Assembly: GCA_002794775.1 (NCBI GenBank)
Contig: NBAY01000029.1
Location: forward strand, 124,001 to 188,000
DNA from: Porodaedalea pini
Taxonomy: Eukaryota; Basidiomycota; Agaricomycetes; Hymenochaetales; Hymenochaetaceae
Reading direction: 5' to 3'
DNA length: 64,000 nt
Positions 44,281-55,767 of this stretch are shown here, in pieces. The notes beneath the pieces are model-generated. The model ran no database searches and was not told the DNA's origin. It saw only the letters and a list, made by a program, of their open reading frames with translations. Position 1 is the first letter of the stretch. Every line of letters starts with the position of its first letter. The position numbers were made by a program, and so were the translations under genes.

Positions 44281-44770
44281 TTTTGTCTTTACATCCTCGT
44301 ATCATACTTCTGCACCCAGGAGGGAACTTTCCACGTTTGCGAGGAAAACTAAGGAAGGCCTAATTCAGAAGGTCATGGTATTCCGAGGAAGATTGACAAT
44401 GTGAACGTACGAGTACTAGGTAATGAAGTCTCCTTTTTTTACCCTACACTCTTCTGTCAAGATCTCGGAATGAACTTCCCGACAGAACTTTTCTTGAGTA
44501 GGAGGAGGCACTGGGTGGATTTGGTTGAATGGATGAATGCTCAAGTCACCGAAGTTTGACTGTCACCAAATCCTGGGTTCGACTTACGGTGAGTAGGATA
44601 TCCTATCTAGAGGCCCAGTGCCTTGTGTATATGCATGAGCTGAGTGGCTCGTCTAGCGCGGCTATTCACCCTTATTGTTCTTGCAATCTTCGGTGACATC
44701 TGCGCCGGACGGTTCATCAAATCATTTCAACCCTACAGACCAGCAACAAGGTTTTGGACCTGAACTCTTA

Positions 44771-45458
44771 GGCCCCGTTTGGACATCGCCATTTCTGGCC
44801 CGGCCTCCAAAGACCGAGCGACACGAGAAAGCCAAGATCATGGGAAAAAAGTAGTCACATGTAGTCACATTATGTCATAGTTACTCCCTTTGGCCTGAAA
44901 GCACAGATGCTGCGCATTCGTCGTCCTGCTTGAAGCTCAGCTATCACTACAGTCAAACCTGTGTATAAGCATTGGCCTCGGTGGATGCATTGGCCAATGC
45001 TTATACACAGGAATGCTTGTCTGCATTTTTGTGTAATAAACAAATAAAGTTATTTCCATTTACGAAATGCTGTCTCATGCAATCCAATGCCAAGACCCAC
45101 GTGCACAGGTGAAGACATTTACATTATTTTCAGATGTTAGATAGCTGCAAAGGACACTTTAAGAGAAATAACTACAAATATCAGCCTGGTTTAGACCTTT
45201 CAAGTTGTTAATCTCCTTCTGTGGCTCCACTTGGCATGCACAAGAGTTGGGTGCAGAGGCAGGCATGCAATGGCTGCTCATGAAAGCAGGAAAAATAATT
45301 ACATAAATGGGATAGTAACATGAGTGACAAAAAAAAGAGACTGAGCCATGGTTACCAGGCGCAAATCATGCACATGGTCTCTGAAAATTGTGGGGAAAGA
45401 CTCAGCCTTCAAATTTTGCGGGAGGCCAGGCCAAAAGTGGCAATGTCTGAACAGGGCC
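44771..45458. mobile_element. PIF/Harbinger-type MITE
   Basis: 688 bp flanked by TTA (44768-44770, 45459-45461). Left end GGCCCCGTTTGGACATCGCC; the right end reversed reads GGCCCTGTTCAGACATTGCC, and similarity continues for about 40 bp. TTA duplication and GGCCC termini fit PIF/Harbinger. The left-copy paralogue near 38230 (gaactccctcatgcactcag) shows the empty site. Non-coding. Confidence 0.82.
44950..45011. repeat. Short hairpin, mariner-end-like, inside the MITE
   Basis: A perfect 20-bp inverted repeat (44958-44977 and 44992-45011, cctgtgtataagcattggcc) with a 14-bp loop. The left side starts ACAGTCAAACCTG, after TA, which resembles the TACAGTCAAACCT ends of many mariner elements. Probably a fragment of such an element. 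Confidence 0.6.
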
Positions 45459-45595
45459 TTAATGTGCACTCGGTTTGGACCATGGCTGTATTGTCAAAGA
45501 ATGATGTACAATCTCGATGAATTGCTGCATCTTCTTGTAGTCTTGTGCACAGGAGGGTCGCTCCTTCACCTGCTTGCATTGTTATGCAAGCATCT

Positions 45596-46020
45596 TGTTA
45601 GGCAGGAGTCTGGGAGACAACTTGGACTGGGCAGGCCTCGGCTGACTGTCGTCTGGGACGTGCTATATTTGAGCGGGAACTCGGGACATGCTGTACTCAG
45701 GCTAGGTCGTCACGGAGGTAAGAGGATTAATACAAGCCTAAACTAATACAAAGGGGATGAGTCTCACCTAGGTCATCACGGAGGTAAGAGGAAAAGCAGA
45801 ACAAGGAGTTCATGCAATTCCTGAGACCTTATATAGCAGCGACCGTGAGACTATATTATCTAAAGTTACATAAACAAACGGAATGGAACAAATGAAGGTC
45901 ATGTGGAGGGAGTGTGGGAAATGATTGAAAAAGATGATTAATTATAATGAAAAGGAGTGATTAAAAGAAAAGAAAAGATAAAAGGGAAAATAAAAGAAGG
46001 GAAAAGTTCGAGTCCTGACA
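45596..46020 (-). repeat. 3' LTR of chromovirus C
   Basis: 425 bp, minus strand TGTCAGGACTCG...TGCCTAACA. The TAA stop of pol (46021-46023) abuts its first base and the polypurine tract is a run of seven G on the minus strand. Confidence 0.94.
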
Positions 46021-49000
46021 TTACCCCCCCTCAAGGTTGGGCGTCCTGACCAACCAAGATCACAGTCATCTGGCTCGGTGTCGACGAAGAGTGGACGGAG
46101 TTGTTGGCAAGGAATGTCGAGTTTTCGAGGAGCGCCGGGGTGTTTCTGATAGAACTCAGCGATCGCCTCCTTTGCGTTCTCACCGAAGTCCGTCTCAGGC
46201 TGCCAAGTCGGTTCGTTGTATCCGACCCACTTGATGAGGTACTGCAGTTTTCCTCGATGCAGACGTGAGTCAATGACCTCCTTGACCTCGTATTCTTCCT
46301 CATTGTCAACAATCTCTGGTGGTGGTGGTGGCTGCTGTTTCTGGCCTTCGAAGGCTGATTTGACAGCAGGCTTTAGTAGAGCTTTGTTGAAGACGGGATG
46401 GACCTTTTTCCATCGCTTTGGGAGCTTGAGCTTGTATGCACTTGCTCCCACCTTGTCGACAATGTCGAAGGGACCGTACCACTTGTCAGCAAGCTTCTTC
46501 GTTGGCGAGTCTGTACTGATGTTTCGTCCGTCGAGGAAGACCTTGTCGCCAGCCTGGTACTCCATTGATGTTCCTGCCGTCTGGTCATGGTAGCGCTTCA
46601 TGTCCTCCACTGCCTTGACCAGGTTGTCCTTCACAACACGATGAGTCTCCTTGATGTGCTTCATGAATTCTTCCGTTGACATGTTGGTAGAGGAAGTTCG
46701 TACTGTGTCGAAGCTCATAGGGTGATGTCTGGTGTTTGTATAGAAGGGAGACATCTTTGTCACCAAGTGTTCATGGTTGTTGTATGCAAATTCTGCAAGG
46801 GGGAGCCAGTCCTTCCAGTCCGATTGTCGATGGTTAATGAAGAGTCTAAGGTACTGTTCGAGCTCTTGGTTAACGCATTCAGTCTGACTGTCTGTCTGCA
46901 GGTGATATGCTGTTGACGGGTTGCCTTCGATGTGCAGGAGTTTGTATAGCTCCTTCATCATCGATGCGTCGAACTGCGTGCCACGGTCATGGATGATCTT
47001 CTTCGGTAGGCCATGGAGGCAGAAGACGTGGTCACGGTACAACTGAGCCATGCCTTCTGCTGACAGCTTTGTCATCATCAGGATCACATGCATCTGCTTC
47101 GAGAATCTATCCACGATGATGCAGATCGCATTATGTCCCTTCGAGTCTGGGAGCTCTCTGATGAGATTGACCGTAACAATTTCCCAAGGACCTTCAGGGA
47201 CTGCGTTCAGGTGAAGTGACCTTGACCTCAACGTCCTCAGAGCCTTTGTTCACTGACAACGATCACATCCTCGGACATACACTCGGACGTCGGAGAACAT
47301 CAACGCCCACCAGAAGTCTTGCCGGACAAGCTCCACCGTTTTCAATGCTCCTGGATGCCCAGCCAGTACCAAGTCGTAACACTCCTGCAACACAGATTCC
47401 TTTATCATTGATGGGACGTATACCTTGCCCTTCATCTGCCACAAACCGTCGACCTCCATCATCACTGTCGACCTCTCCGACTTGTTCTGCGCCCTCTGCA
47501 CCTCACCCACTTGTTCCAACACCTCATCACATGACGTCCTCACCACCCCACGATTCAGCCACTTCTCCTTGATGAACACGACACCGTCATTGTCATCCTT
47601 TCCTTCATCATAGCCGGCCTTGCGCGACAGTAGGTCCACCTTGCTCATCGTCTTCCCTGACTTGTGCTCAAGGTGGAAGTCAAATTCCTCGAGCTCTGTC
47701 TGTCAGCGAGCTTGTCGATAGCTCAGCTTTTGCACTGACCTGAAGTAGGTGAGGTTGGCGTGATCGGACCAGATCTCGATAGGGTGATGGGCACCAAGAA
47801 GGTACTGTCTCCACTCCTTGAGTGCCGAAATGATCACGAGCATCTCCTTATCGTAGATCTCGTAGTTCCGTTCTGCTGGTAGGAGCGCTTGTGACCTGTA
47901 GGCGACTACCCTCCACTTGCCTTCCTGCTTCCACAACAACACGCCTCCAAGTGCGAAGTTTGATGAGTCCGCTTCGACGTGGAAAGGGCCCTCATCATTC
48001 ATGATGGCTAGGACCGGAGGTGAGCAGAGACGTCATCTCAACTCCTCGAACACCTCCTGCTGTTTGGTCTCCCATACCCAGTCCTTCTTTCCCGTCAGCG
48101 ACGTCAGCGGATGGACCACCTTGCTGTAGTCCTTGATGAACCGTCGCAGCCAGTTGCCCATGCCAAGGAATTGCTGCAGCTGTTTGAGGTTTCATGAGAC
48201 TGTCCAGTCTGCAATTGCTTCCGTCTTCACTGGGTCCGCCCTGATCTTGCCATTACCAATGATGTGGCTGAGGTATTTTATGACCTTGGCGTTGAACTCG
48301 CACTTTTCGGGCTTCAGGTATAGACCGTTTTCTCGCAGGATCTGAAGTACGCGCCTTGACATCTCGATATGTTCCTCGAGAGTTTGCGAGAGAATCAGTA
48401 TATCATCGAGATAGACAATGATCAAGTTATTGTAGATTAGTCCTTTGAAGATGTGGTTGACAAAAGCCTGGAACGTTGCCAGTGCATTGCAAAGACCAAA
48501 GAACATGACTGTCAGTTCGAAAAGACCCATGTTCATGCAGAACGCTGCCTTCCATTCATCGCCTTTTCGGATCCGGACATTGTAGTATCCCCAGCGAAGA
48601 TCAAGTTTGGTGATGAACTTCACCTTCTTGACCTTGTCAACCAGTTTGTCAATGAGGGGGAGAGGATACTTGTTCTTGATCGTGCCGTCATTGAGTTTAT
48701 GGTAGTCCTGGATCGGGTGTAGCGATTTGTTGGCCTTCTTAATGAAAAAGAAGGGTGACGCCATCAGTGAGATTGACTTTTGTATGCGGCCTGACTTCAA
48801 GTTCTCTTCAAGGAAGTCCTTTAGTGATTGCTGTTCCATCGGTGTCAGCGGATAGATCTTGCAGTTGCTAGGCTTGAAGTCGGGTTTCAAGTCAATGACG
48901 TGATCCCAGGGGCAATGTTCTGGTAGCTTTTCGAAGCCTTTCTCGCTGAAGATGTCGGCAAAGTCGTTGAGGTATGCAGGCCAGGACACCTTGTCCATTC

Positions 49001-49661
49001 GCACCTCTCTCACCCTCCTCATCGCCTCCACACCCTCCTTCTCGATCATGCACTCCTCTGGACAACGGGTGAATTCAATCGAACCTGTCTTCCAGTTGAC
49101 CTCCGGGTTGTGGCATCGAAGCCAGTTGTAGCCCAGGAAGATGTTTGACAACGCCAGGGATGTCACCACAAGGACAATCCTTTCCTTATGATGTCCAATC
49201 ATTAGCTCGATGTCGACATATCTCTCAATCAAACCAGCCTCATTGTGCGTGCCGTCTGCATTGAGCACCACAAGGGGTCTGATGTATTGCTTGGTTTCCA
49301 ACCCATAGCATTCGATGAACCTCACGTCAATGCACAATCCCGTACACCCCAAATCCATGAGTGCATGTGCATCTACCTCCCTCGTCTCACCCTCCATGTT
49401 ACATCTGACGTTCAGGAGGAGGTCCAGCTGGCGTCTGCCAGTTCCCCTCATGAACAGTTGCTCGTACTCGCTTTCCTTATTCACAATGGTGGGGGCTTCA
49501 TAATTGGGAAAACCATCGATGTTGTTTGCATCTATGTTTTGTACAGACAGTTGGTTATATTTTAGCGGATCTGGATTCAAAGTCCCTTGTTCTACTCGGT
49601 CAGTCGCCCCAATGTCTATGCCTGACCACTCGCAAAACCCTGCGAGTCGACAACCTCTTTG
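46021..49661 (-). pseudogene. pol: Chromovirus C pol polyprotein
   Basis: Pieces in order on the minus strand: protease region (49580 onward; the active-site motif reads ALMDLGCTG, so the catalytic DSG of element B is DLG here), reverse transcriptase with YLDD ([10 protein letters not shown] near 48410), RNase H (FHVEADSSNFALGGVLLW), integrase zinc region and core (IIHDRGTQFD; TDSQTECVNQELEQ), GPF module and chromodomain (EEYEVKEVIDSR...YLIKWVGY, 46330-46190). Frame breaks occur near 48195, 47995 and 47700, and a TGA replaces Arg after DRCQ near 47245. The final 429 codons, 47231-45942, are open through integrase core, chromodomain and into the LTR in the same frame as the TAA-less reading, but the natural stop is the TAA at 46021 in the chromodomain frame. 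Confidence 0.88.
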
Positions 49662-50997
49662 TCATCTCCCTCCTCTTCCACATAGTCCTCCACTGTCGAC
49701 TTTCAAGTGTCTATGACTTCCTCAAATGCCGATTCCTTCATTGTGCCTAGCTCATTGGCGAGGAGGCGATGTTTGCTGGGTGCCATCATCTGCAGCATAT
49801 GCTGCACGATCGTCTTCCCTTGCAGGCATGCATCCTTGAAGTGACCAAGCTGGCCACAGATCCAGCACACACAACGGTGTTGCACCTCATTCATTGAAAC
49901 ATCCATCGGCTGGCCGGCACCTCCAAAAGTAACGCCAGTCGCGTCGCGTTTGTCGACATGGGGGGCGGCAGTCTGACGGCAAGCTGGGGGTGCCTGTTGT
50001 TGCTGCTGATGTGGTGGAGGTGGGAATGCGTGACCTCGCTGGATTGCGTGGATTTGCTGTTCACCTCAGTCGATCTCGATGGCCTTCTTCTTCCAGTCAT
50101 CATACATTGTCGGAACTGGTGTCAACCTCAACACTCCATGCACCACCTCAATGTTCATCGCCCTCTTCAGGCGGTCGCAGATGATGCTGTCATCTGTCAG
50201 CCCCGCTCTTGTGATGACGACGTCAAGGTCCTGGAAGAATTCATCGGCGGTGAGATCCTTCTGAACCTTGGTTCGGAACTTTGCCAGCGCCTTTTCCTTC
50301 CGGTTCGGATCGTCAAACGAAGCATCTAGGCGCTCTTGAAACCTCATCCAACTGTCTGTGAAGGTCACGATGCCCACTGTCATCAACTCCTCCACATAAT
50401 TCTGCGCCCACATCACCGTATTGCCTCCCTTCAAGTAGGAGAGAGCAACGTATATCTTACTCTCCGATGTGGGGTATTGATTTGGGTTTGCAGAGACGAA
50501 AAGAAGGACCTCGTGTTTGAAGTCTAGATAGTCATTGCCACCAGTGAATTCACATGGCCAGGCGACGTCGATGTTGGGGGTCGGGGGGTTAGCTGCCGTG
50601 ACCAGTGCTGGGGCGTTGTTCGCCTGATGGGTGAAGGCGTTTGCGACGATGGCCGTGATCTGCTCCATCTGCTGCTGACTGAAACCTCCTGCTGACATCA
50701 CGGATTTGGGTGTGGGCATCGAAGGTTCAGGGGGGGTTGGCAGTGAAGGGTCTCTTCGAGCCTCACGGTAAGGGCCTGGAGTCAGAGGCAGAAGGACTGT
50801 GGACGTTGATGGTACCAATGATGATGGAGCAGCTGGGGGCCACCTTGCTCTCCTTCCTTGTTCGTCTGATGAATACCAGCTGTGCTGGATTTCACTCCAC
50901 CAGATATCATGTACGACACCACTGTTGTTGGTCGCAACGTAGCCTGGTCAGTCAGGATTCCAACACGCCAATGCAGGAAGGGCCTGTCACTGTTCAT
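49616..50997 (-). pseudogene. gag: Chromovirus C gag with zinc knuckle
   Basis: Homologous to gag of B. A leader ORF starts at ATG 50997 (MNSDRPFLHWRVG), the main gag frame passes MSAGGFSQQQM near 50695, and it ends at the TAG 49618-49616 (ASGQA-stop). The capsid region is well conserved (EFTGGNDYLDFKHEV; DLTADEFFQDLDVVITRAGL). The knuckle is CWICGQLGHFKDAC near 49860. TGA replaces Arg after EID near 50066 (Arg in B). The shared TGA after IDT near 49703 is the same as in B, so either it predates both insertions or the site is a mutational hotspot. Confidence 0.86.
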
Positions 50998-51396
50998 CGG
51001 TGAGATCTATTTTGACGATGGCAGAGGGACTGGGATGGGTTGTGCATTTGATCTGGGGTTACACCAACATTGAATGGGTTCGTTGGCAAAATTGATGATG
51101 AGGTGGAACGATGCGGCAGAGATTACAATCGACAACGATGTTGACGACTGAACACGTAACGTCACCCACGTCCAAGTTAAGTGGCCTCTCCACCAAAGGG
51201 AGATGCGGAGAGCCAGGGTCGGGAAAGGTCAGTTGGTGATATTATGTAATACACGAACATCCGAAAACGTCCGGGCAGGGTTGAGGGTTGTCATTTAGGG
51301 GTTTTACACGTCAAGTCCGTTGAGGGGAGTGCTCCTCTAGACTGAGTGAAGGCGAGTCGACAGCGATGACGTACGCTGGGGATGAGCCTGGGTGCG

Positions 51397-51407
51397 GTTC
51401 TGCTTTT
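51397..51407 (-). other. Self-priming primer-binding site of chromovirus C
   Basis: AAAAGCAGAAC, one base inside the 5' LTR, identical to that of B, and complementary to GTTCTGCTTTT in the LTR (51605-51615). Confidence 0.65.
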
Positions 51408-51408
51408 A

Positions 51409-51833
51409 TGTTAGGCAGGAGTCCGGGAGACAACTCAGACTGGGCAGGCCTCAGCTGACTGTCGTCTGGGATGTGCTATATTTGAGCGGGAACTCGGGAC
51501 ACGCTGTACTCAGGCTAGGTCGTCACGGAGGTAAGAGGATTAATACAAGCCTAAACTAATACAAAGGGGACGAGTCTCACCTAGGTTGTCGTGGAGGTAA
51601 GAGGAAAAGCAGAACAAGGAGTTCATGCAATTCCTGAGACCTTATATAGCGGCGACCGTTAGACTATATTATCTAAAGTTACATAAACGAATGGAATGGA
51701 ATGAATGAAGGTCATGTGGAGGGAGTGTGGGAAATGATTGAAAAAGATGATTAATTATAATGAAAAGGAGCGATTAAAAGAAAAGAAATGATAAAAGGGA
51801 AAATAAAAGAAGGGAAAAGTTCGAGTCCTGACA
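51409..51833 (-). repeat. 5' LTR of chromovirus C
   Basis: 425 bp, same termini as 45596-46020 with scattered C/T and G/A differences. Confidence 0.94.
51605..51648 (-). promoter_or_regulatory. LTR promoter and self-primer of chromovirus C
   Basis: Minus-strand TATATAAGG (51648-51640) and GTTCTGCTTTT starting at 51615, again 33 bases after the TATA start. Confidence 0.6.
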
Positions 51834-52386
51834 CATCTGCTCTGCAAGTGTATCACAAGCAAGTGAAGTCGTTTGCGATAGGCTTTCAACACACACCCAT
51901 ATTGAATGCACAGTAAGGTATGGCTAGGAATAAGGAACACTGGATATTGCCTGTGTCTGTAATAGACTGGTCTGTCTCTAGCATCTGTGAGTTGATGGAG
52001 CTCACAAATATGCTGTTAATAGAGGAGGGCTTCATCATGGGTTTCTGTGAGGGGTGAATGTCACGATCTCGCCACTGAGTACGTGCACCTTTACCATGAA
52101 GCATTGTTTCCTAAATGTTGAGTTTTCCTTCTTCGAGGCACAGGTAATGTTCCAACAAGCAACTCTGTGACTCTTGCTAGGATGATCAGGCTGGAGGGTG
52201 GCTCCATTATCCTTTTGAGCAATGAGGCCTTCTGATGGTGAATTTCATAGCCTGCAATGCATGCATGTTTCCTCATGTGCTTCACAATTGTGGACACACT
52301 GCTTGTGAGAGCAACTCCACTCACTACCAGATACTAGGGCCGAGCTCCGTGGGCCACAGAATGGTCACACAAGCATGGCGTTTGTA

Positions 52387-53178
52387 AGGTACATGAAAGT
52401 TAAACTCGACAAGCTGTGACACACGTGGTGCTAACCTTACCTGCCTAATCTGGCTTCACTCAACATCAACGAAACTGCCTCTTCAACTGGGCACAAAATC
52501 AAAATTGAGCCTCACAGAGTTGTTGGGATTGCATTCATCTACAGACCTGTGTTTTTAAATTTTATAAATAATAACTTTTGATGATTTTATAAGAAGAAAA
52601 AAGTCTTTTTGTTGCAAAGGCCTCAAATTTTACTTTGCAACAATCTGATGAACTTTTGATTTTTTGACCACAGAAATTTGACCGCTCTCGGCTAATTCTA
52701 TATGACAAACAACTTCTATATATAGTAGTATTATACAATTACTAATCATGCATATCCTCGACATTTTCTTGCCTTTGACAGTCTTGCCACAGAAAAAAGC
52801 ACCATGCCATGCCATTCAAACAAGGATTACAATGGGATAAAGAACATAAAGAGCAAAAAGAAGCTTGTGAGCAGTTTATGATATATTTTGAAACATACAT
52901 GTATACCAACCTGTATTTCATCTGTCAAGCTGCAAAACAGGAACTGGTCAAGACAATCTATGTCTCAGATGACAGTACCAGATAGAATTCTGACAGAGGT
53001 GGAGGCTCATAGAATATAAAAAAATGTATTTCTCATTCTACAACAGTTAACAAAACTTTTCAAAAATTTGACCTCACAATTTTGGCCACTAGGGTCCTTC
53101 CTAATGGGGTAAGCAAAGGGTTCAGGGTCCGTGACAGTGATGTGACATCAGCTTGTCAAGTTTAACTTTTGTGTACCT
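52387..53178. mobile_element. Tc1/mariner-type MITE (deletion derivative of the element at 60322)
   Basis: 792 bp flanked by TA (52385-52386, 53179-53180). Terminal inverted repeat of about 30 bp: AGGTACATGAAAGTTAAACT on the left and AGGTACACAAAAGTTAAACT reversed on the right. Its first ~600 bp closely match 60322-60920, the 5' end, first exon and first intron of the mariner-like transposase gene. The rest is the opposite end, so the transposase body has been deleted. Confidence 0.85.
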
Positions 53179-54249
53179 TATGCCGATCAGCACTTTGCTG
53201 TTTGACAACAAGTTTAAAAGAATGTTGAGATCAATGATGGTTGCTTTTGTGCACCTAAAATAGTATGACCTGTGGTGAGTTCCTTGTTCTGTATTTCATG
53301 TCAGATGCTGTATACCTGAGCAAAATAAGCTCATCTAGTTTGGTGCTTTGCCATTGTCTGCGAATGATCTGCTACATTAGATTTAAGTTACCAGCATCAG
53401 AATACTCTGCGATCCGTGCTGCTTAGTCCTGATAAGAGATGAAGGGGTGCCAGTGGCTGAAACTATAATTCTAGGGGCAATCTTTTCTGGAAGTCACAAT
53501 AGCTGATGTCCAGGATACTGTTCCCAGGATTACCGATGGTTCGTACTACATAGCTCGTCGATGGATCTGCAAGATTTGATGCTTGAATGTAATCTGGCGG
53601 TGAAACATGCTCTCTCATATCTGAGTGCATCTTATCTTATTGTGCTGACTGATATGTTCTAATGTTTCACCAAAAGGGCACTGGCTGTCTTCCTCGAACC
53701 TTTGAACACAATCATTAGGTGTTCGTGACTGCTCCGTGTAATGCATGGTTTTCTAATGATTCAAAGAGAGATTTGCATTTGTAGGAACCTCAAGTCTGCC
53801 TATGACCTCATACCTAGTTAGCTCACGCATTTCACGACTATGGGAGATGCATGAGACACTTTTACGTGCATCATGGTCTTACAATGATGGGTGTCTCTGC
53901 TGTCCAAGAGTACAAATGATTTCTGTATTCAACTTGGCTCTGACCCAGTTCTTCAGCTGGCCTTCTGAAAGTCAAGTACAACGTTCAGCCATGTTGTGGC
54001 TTCAGTATCAGTTGGTCGGCATCACGTGATATGCTCCAAGCACATAATCTGTCCTGGAAGGCCCACTGCTTCGAGAACGGTGTGTATTCCTTTATGAAAA
54101 GGATTACATTGACCAGTGCCTCTTTCTCAGTGCTTGGAATGGATCTCTATATCACACCATTGTCGAGCTATAGCGCTAATTGGGTTAGGTGATCTTTTTC
54201 AGCCTTGCCTGTCAAGCTTTCCTTCTGACCTTTGTCCCAGTTTTCAGGT

Positions 54250-54918
54250 CTCATATCCATTCTTATCATGCCAAACTGCAACAATCGAGTTCTGTCTCTT
54301 TGCCGTTCGTCACACAGGTGTGCCAATTGGCAGTGATGATATTCTACCACCTTGGTGATTCTGTATGGGTTCGCATGGCATCTGGTAACCGTTGGCTATC
54401 TTTGTGAAATTGACCACCTATTCTCATTGTTTTCTTGCAGGTGTATTATGTCACCTTTTACTTGCTGGGAAAGTCAGCTCGCACACACTTCTGGTCAGCA
54501 GGCGTGAGTATTCAAGCTCAGTCCTCTTCAGTGGAGGGCTCCATCAGACTTCTTCTATTAAGCCTGGTACGTCTGACGTGGTTATAACTTATAGGGGACT
54601 GCTCGCCAGTGACTTCTATGGTTCGCTTGAAGCCTTCAGTGACACTGAAGGAATCTGTATGAACTGTGGGCTCTTCATTGCGGGATGGTTATTCGGCGTG
54701 ACCTGGATTACTGTCCTTCTTGGAAATGTTCCTGCCAGGGACATTCGTCTGGCTCCTTATATTCGATGAGTTTTTCTGTACGGTACGTCTTGTCTTCAGA
54801 TTCTGTTTACTAGATTTTGTTCTTATTGACGGGCACAGGTCCGCCTTATCACACCTGCATTTTTCACCACTGACCAACTTTTGTAACCCTTTTGGTGGTC
54901 AGTACCATGCACCTGGGG
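54250..54918. other. Spacer with plus-strand open stretch, unknown
   Basis: An open stretch at 54392-54769 shows no known domain; another frame reads VYYVTFYLLGKSARTHFW with possible GT/AG joints near 54510 and 54438. It may be the continuation of the duplicated locus, whose left-hand counterpart I could not align this far. Confidence 0.3.
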
Positions 54919-55588
54919 TGTAGGGGTGCAGACTCTTCTAATCCAAAGGGTGATTCAGGCTATGGCTTGTGATCGACCCAAGGGGGACTGCAGTGACTTG
55001 GTATACCGAGAGGGACAACCTAAGTAGAGCGAGGTTCAAGATATGAAGACTCAGCGATACAGATACCTGCAGGATTCCAGTTGGACCAATACTCAGGCGG
55101 GTAGAATTGGCACTTGTGGCAGTGGCTGAGGGTGTTCAGTGATTGGGTGATGGAGTTCTGAGAGTCGGTGACAGAGCCGGTGTATACTGTTTTCAGAATG
55201 AGAGTCAGGCGAGTAGTGCATAGTAATGCATGTAGTAGATTGCAGTCTAGAGGTGGAGAGGGGACTGTCTATCTCTGTACTTGTCTCCTATCTCCCACTC
55301 TCTGTCTACAAACTACCATGAATTTATACTAAACTGAAGCAGAGAAAGCGGTGTGAGACTCGGCTGAGTCTGTGTGAACAGATGTGAAGGTGAGTCGGTG
55401 ATCGGCCTGCACACATCACGCAGCCGATCATTGTGGAGTGATGTTGTAGTGCCCAACCTGCTCTCTCATCTCCCACCACTGCACACCCGTATCCCACATC
55501 CTTGTCCTACTTGCCTAATTCCTTCCACCTGTGCCCATGAGAGTTGTTCATCCATGGGCTGATCGAGTTCATATGACATCCGTCCATT
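54919..55588 (-). repeat. Truncated gypsy-2 LTR
   Basis: Plus strand TGTAGGGGTGCAGACTC to about GACATCCGTCC, matching 7231 to about 7925 of the copy-1 LTR in the same orientation. The remaining ~150 bp are missing where the hAT end TAGGGCTC begins. CpG sites of the other LTRs often read TG/CA here, so it is old. Confidence 0.88.
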
Positions 55589-55767
55589 AGGGCTCTGCAC
55601 CGTATCGTATATGCATACGGTTGTATGTTCACGCCCTTATATGAATACGCCCATATGAGATACGGGTGTATATTTGCATTTATAGAGTAAATACGCATGT
55701 GGCCGTATTGTATACGGTGTATATGGCATATATGGACATGAAATTGTAAATACATGAACTAAAAAAA

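Larger units (their letters stand above)
45596..51833 (-). mobile_element. Ty3/gypsy chromovirus C, complete
   Basis: 6238-bp minus-strand element with 425-bp LTRs and a perfect 5-bp duplication CATCT (45591-45595 and 51834-51838). Same gene order as element B, with more stops and frame breaks, so it is more decayed. Its LTRs are closer to those of A than of B in the stretch after the TATA box. It is inserted in the right copy of the duplicated segment. Confidence 0.95.
44280..54250 (+). repeat. Duplicated segment, right copy (interrupted three times)
   Basis: Counterpart of 36870-40080. Host-segment pieces are 44280-44770, 45459-45595, 51834-52386 and 53179-54250. Between them lie a Harbinger-type MITE, chromovirus C and a mariner-type MITE. 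Across the C insertion the text gttatgcaagcatct|gctctgcaagtgtatcac matches the left copy gccatgcaagtacctgctccgcaagtctatcac. In 53179-54250 many CpG of the left copy read TG or CA, so this copy has been CpG-depleted. It has no palindrome at the position equivalent to 37189. Confidence 0.7.
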
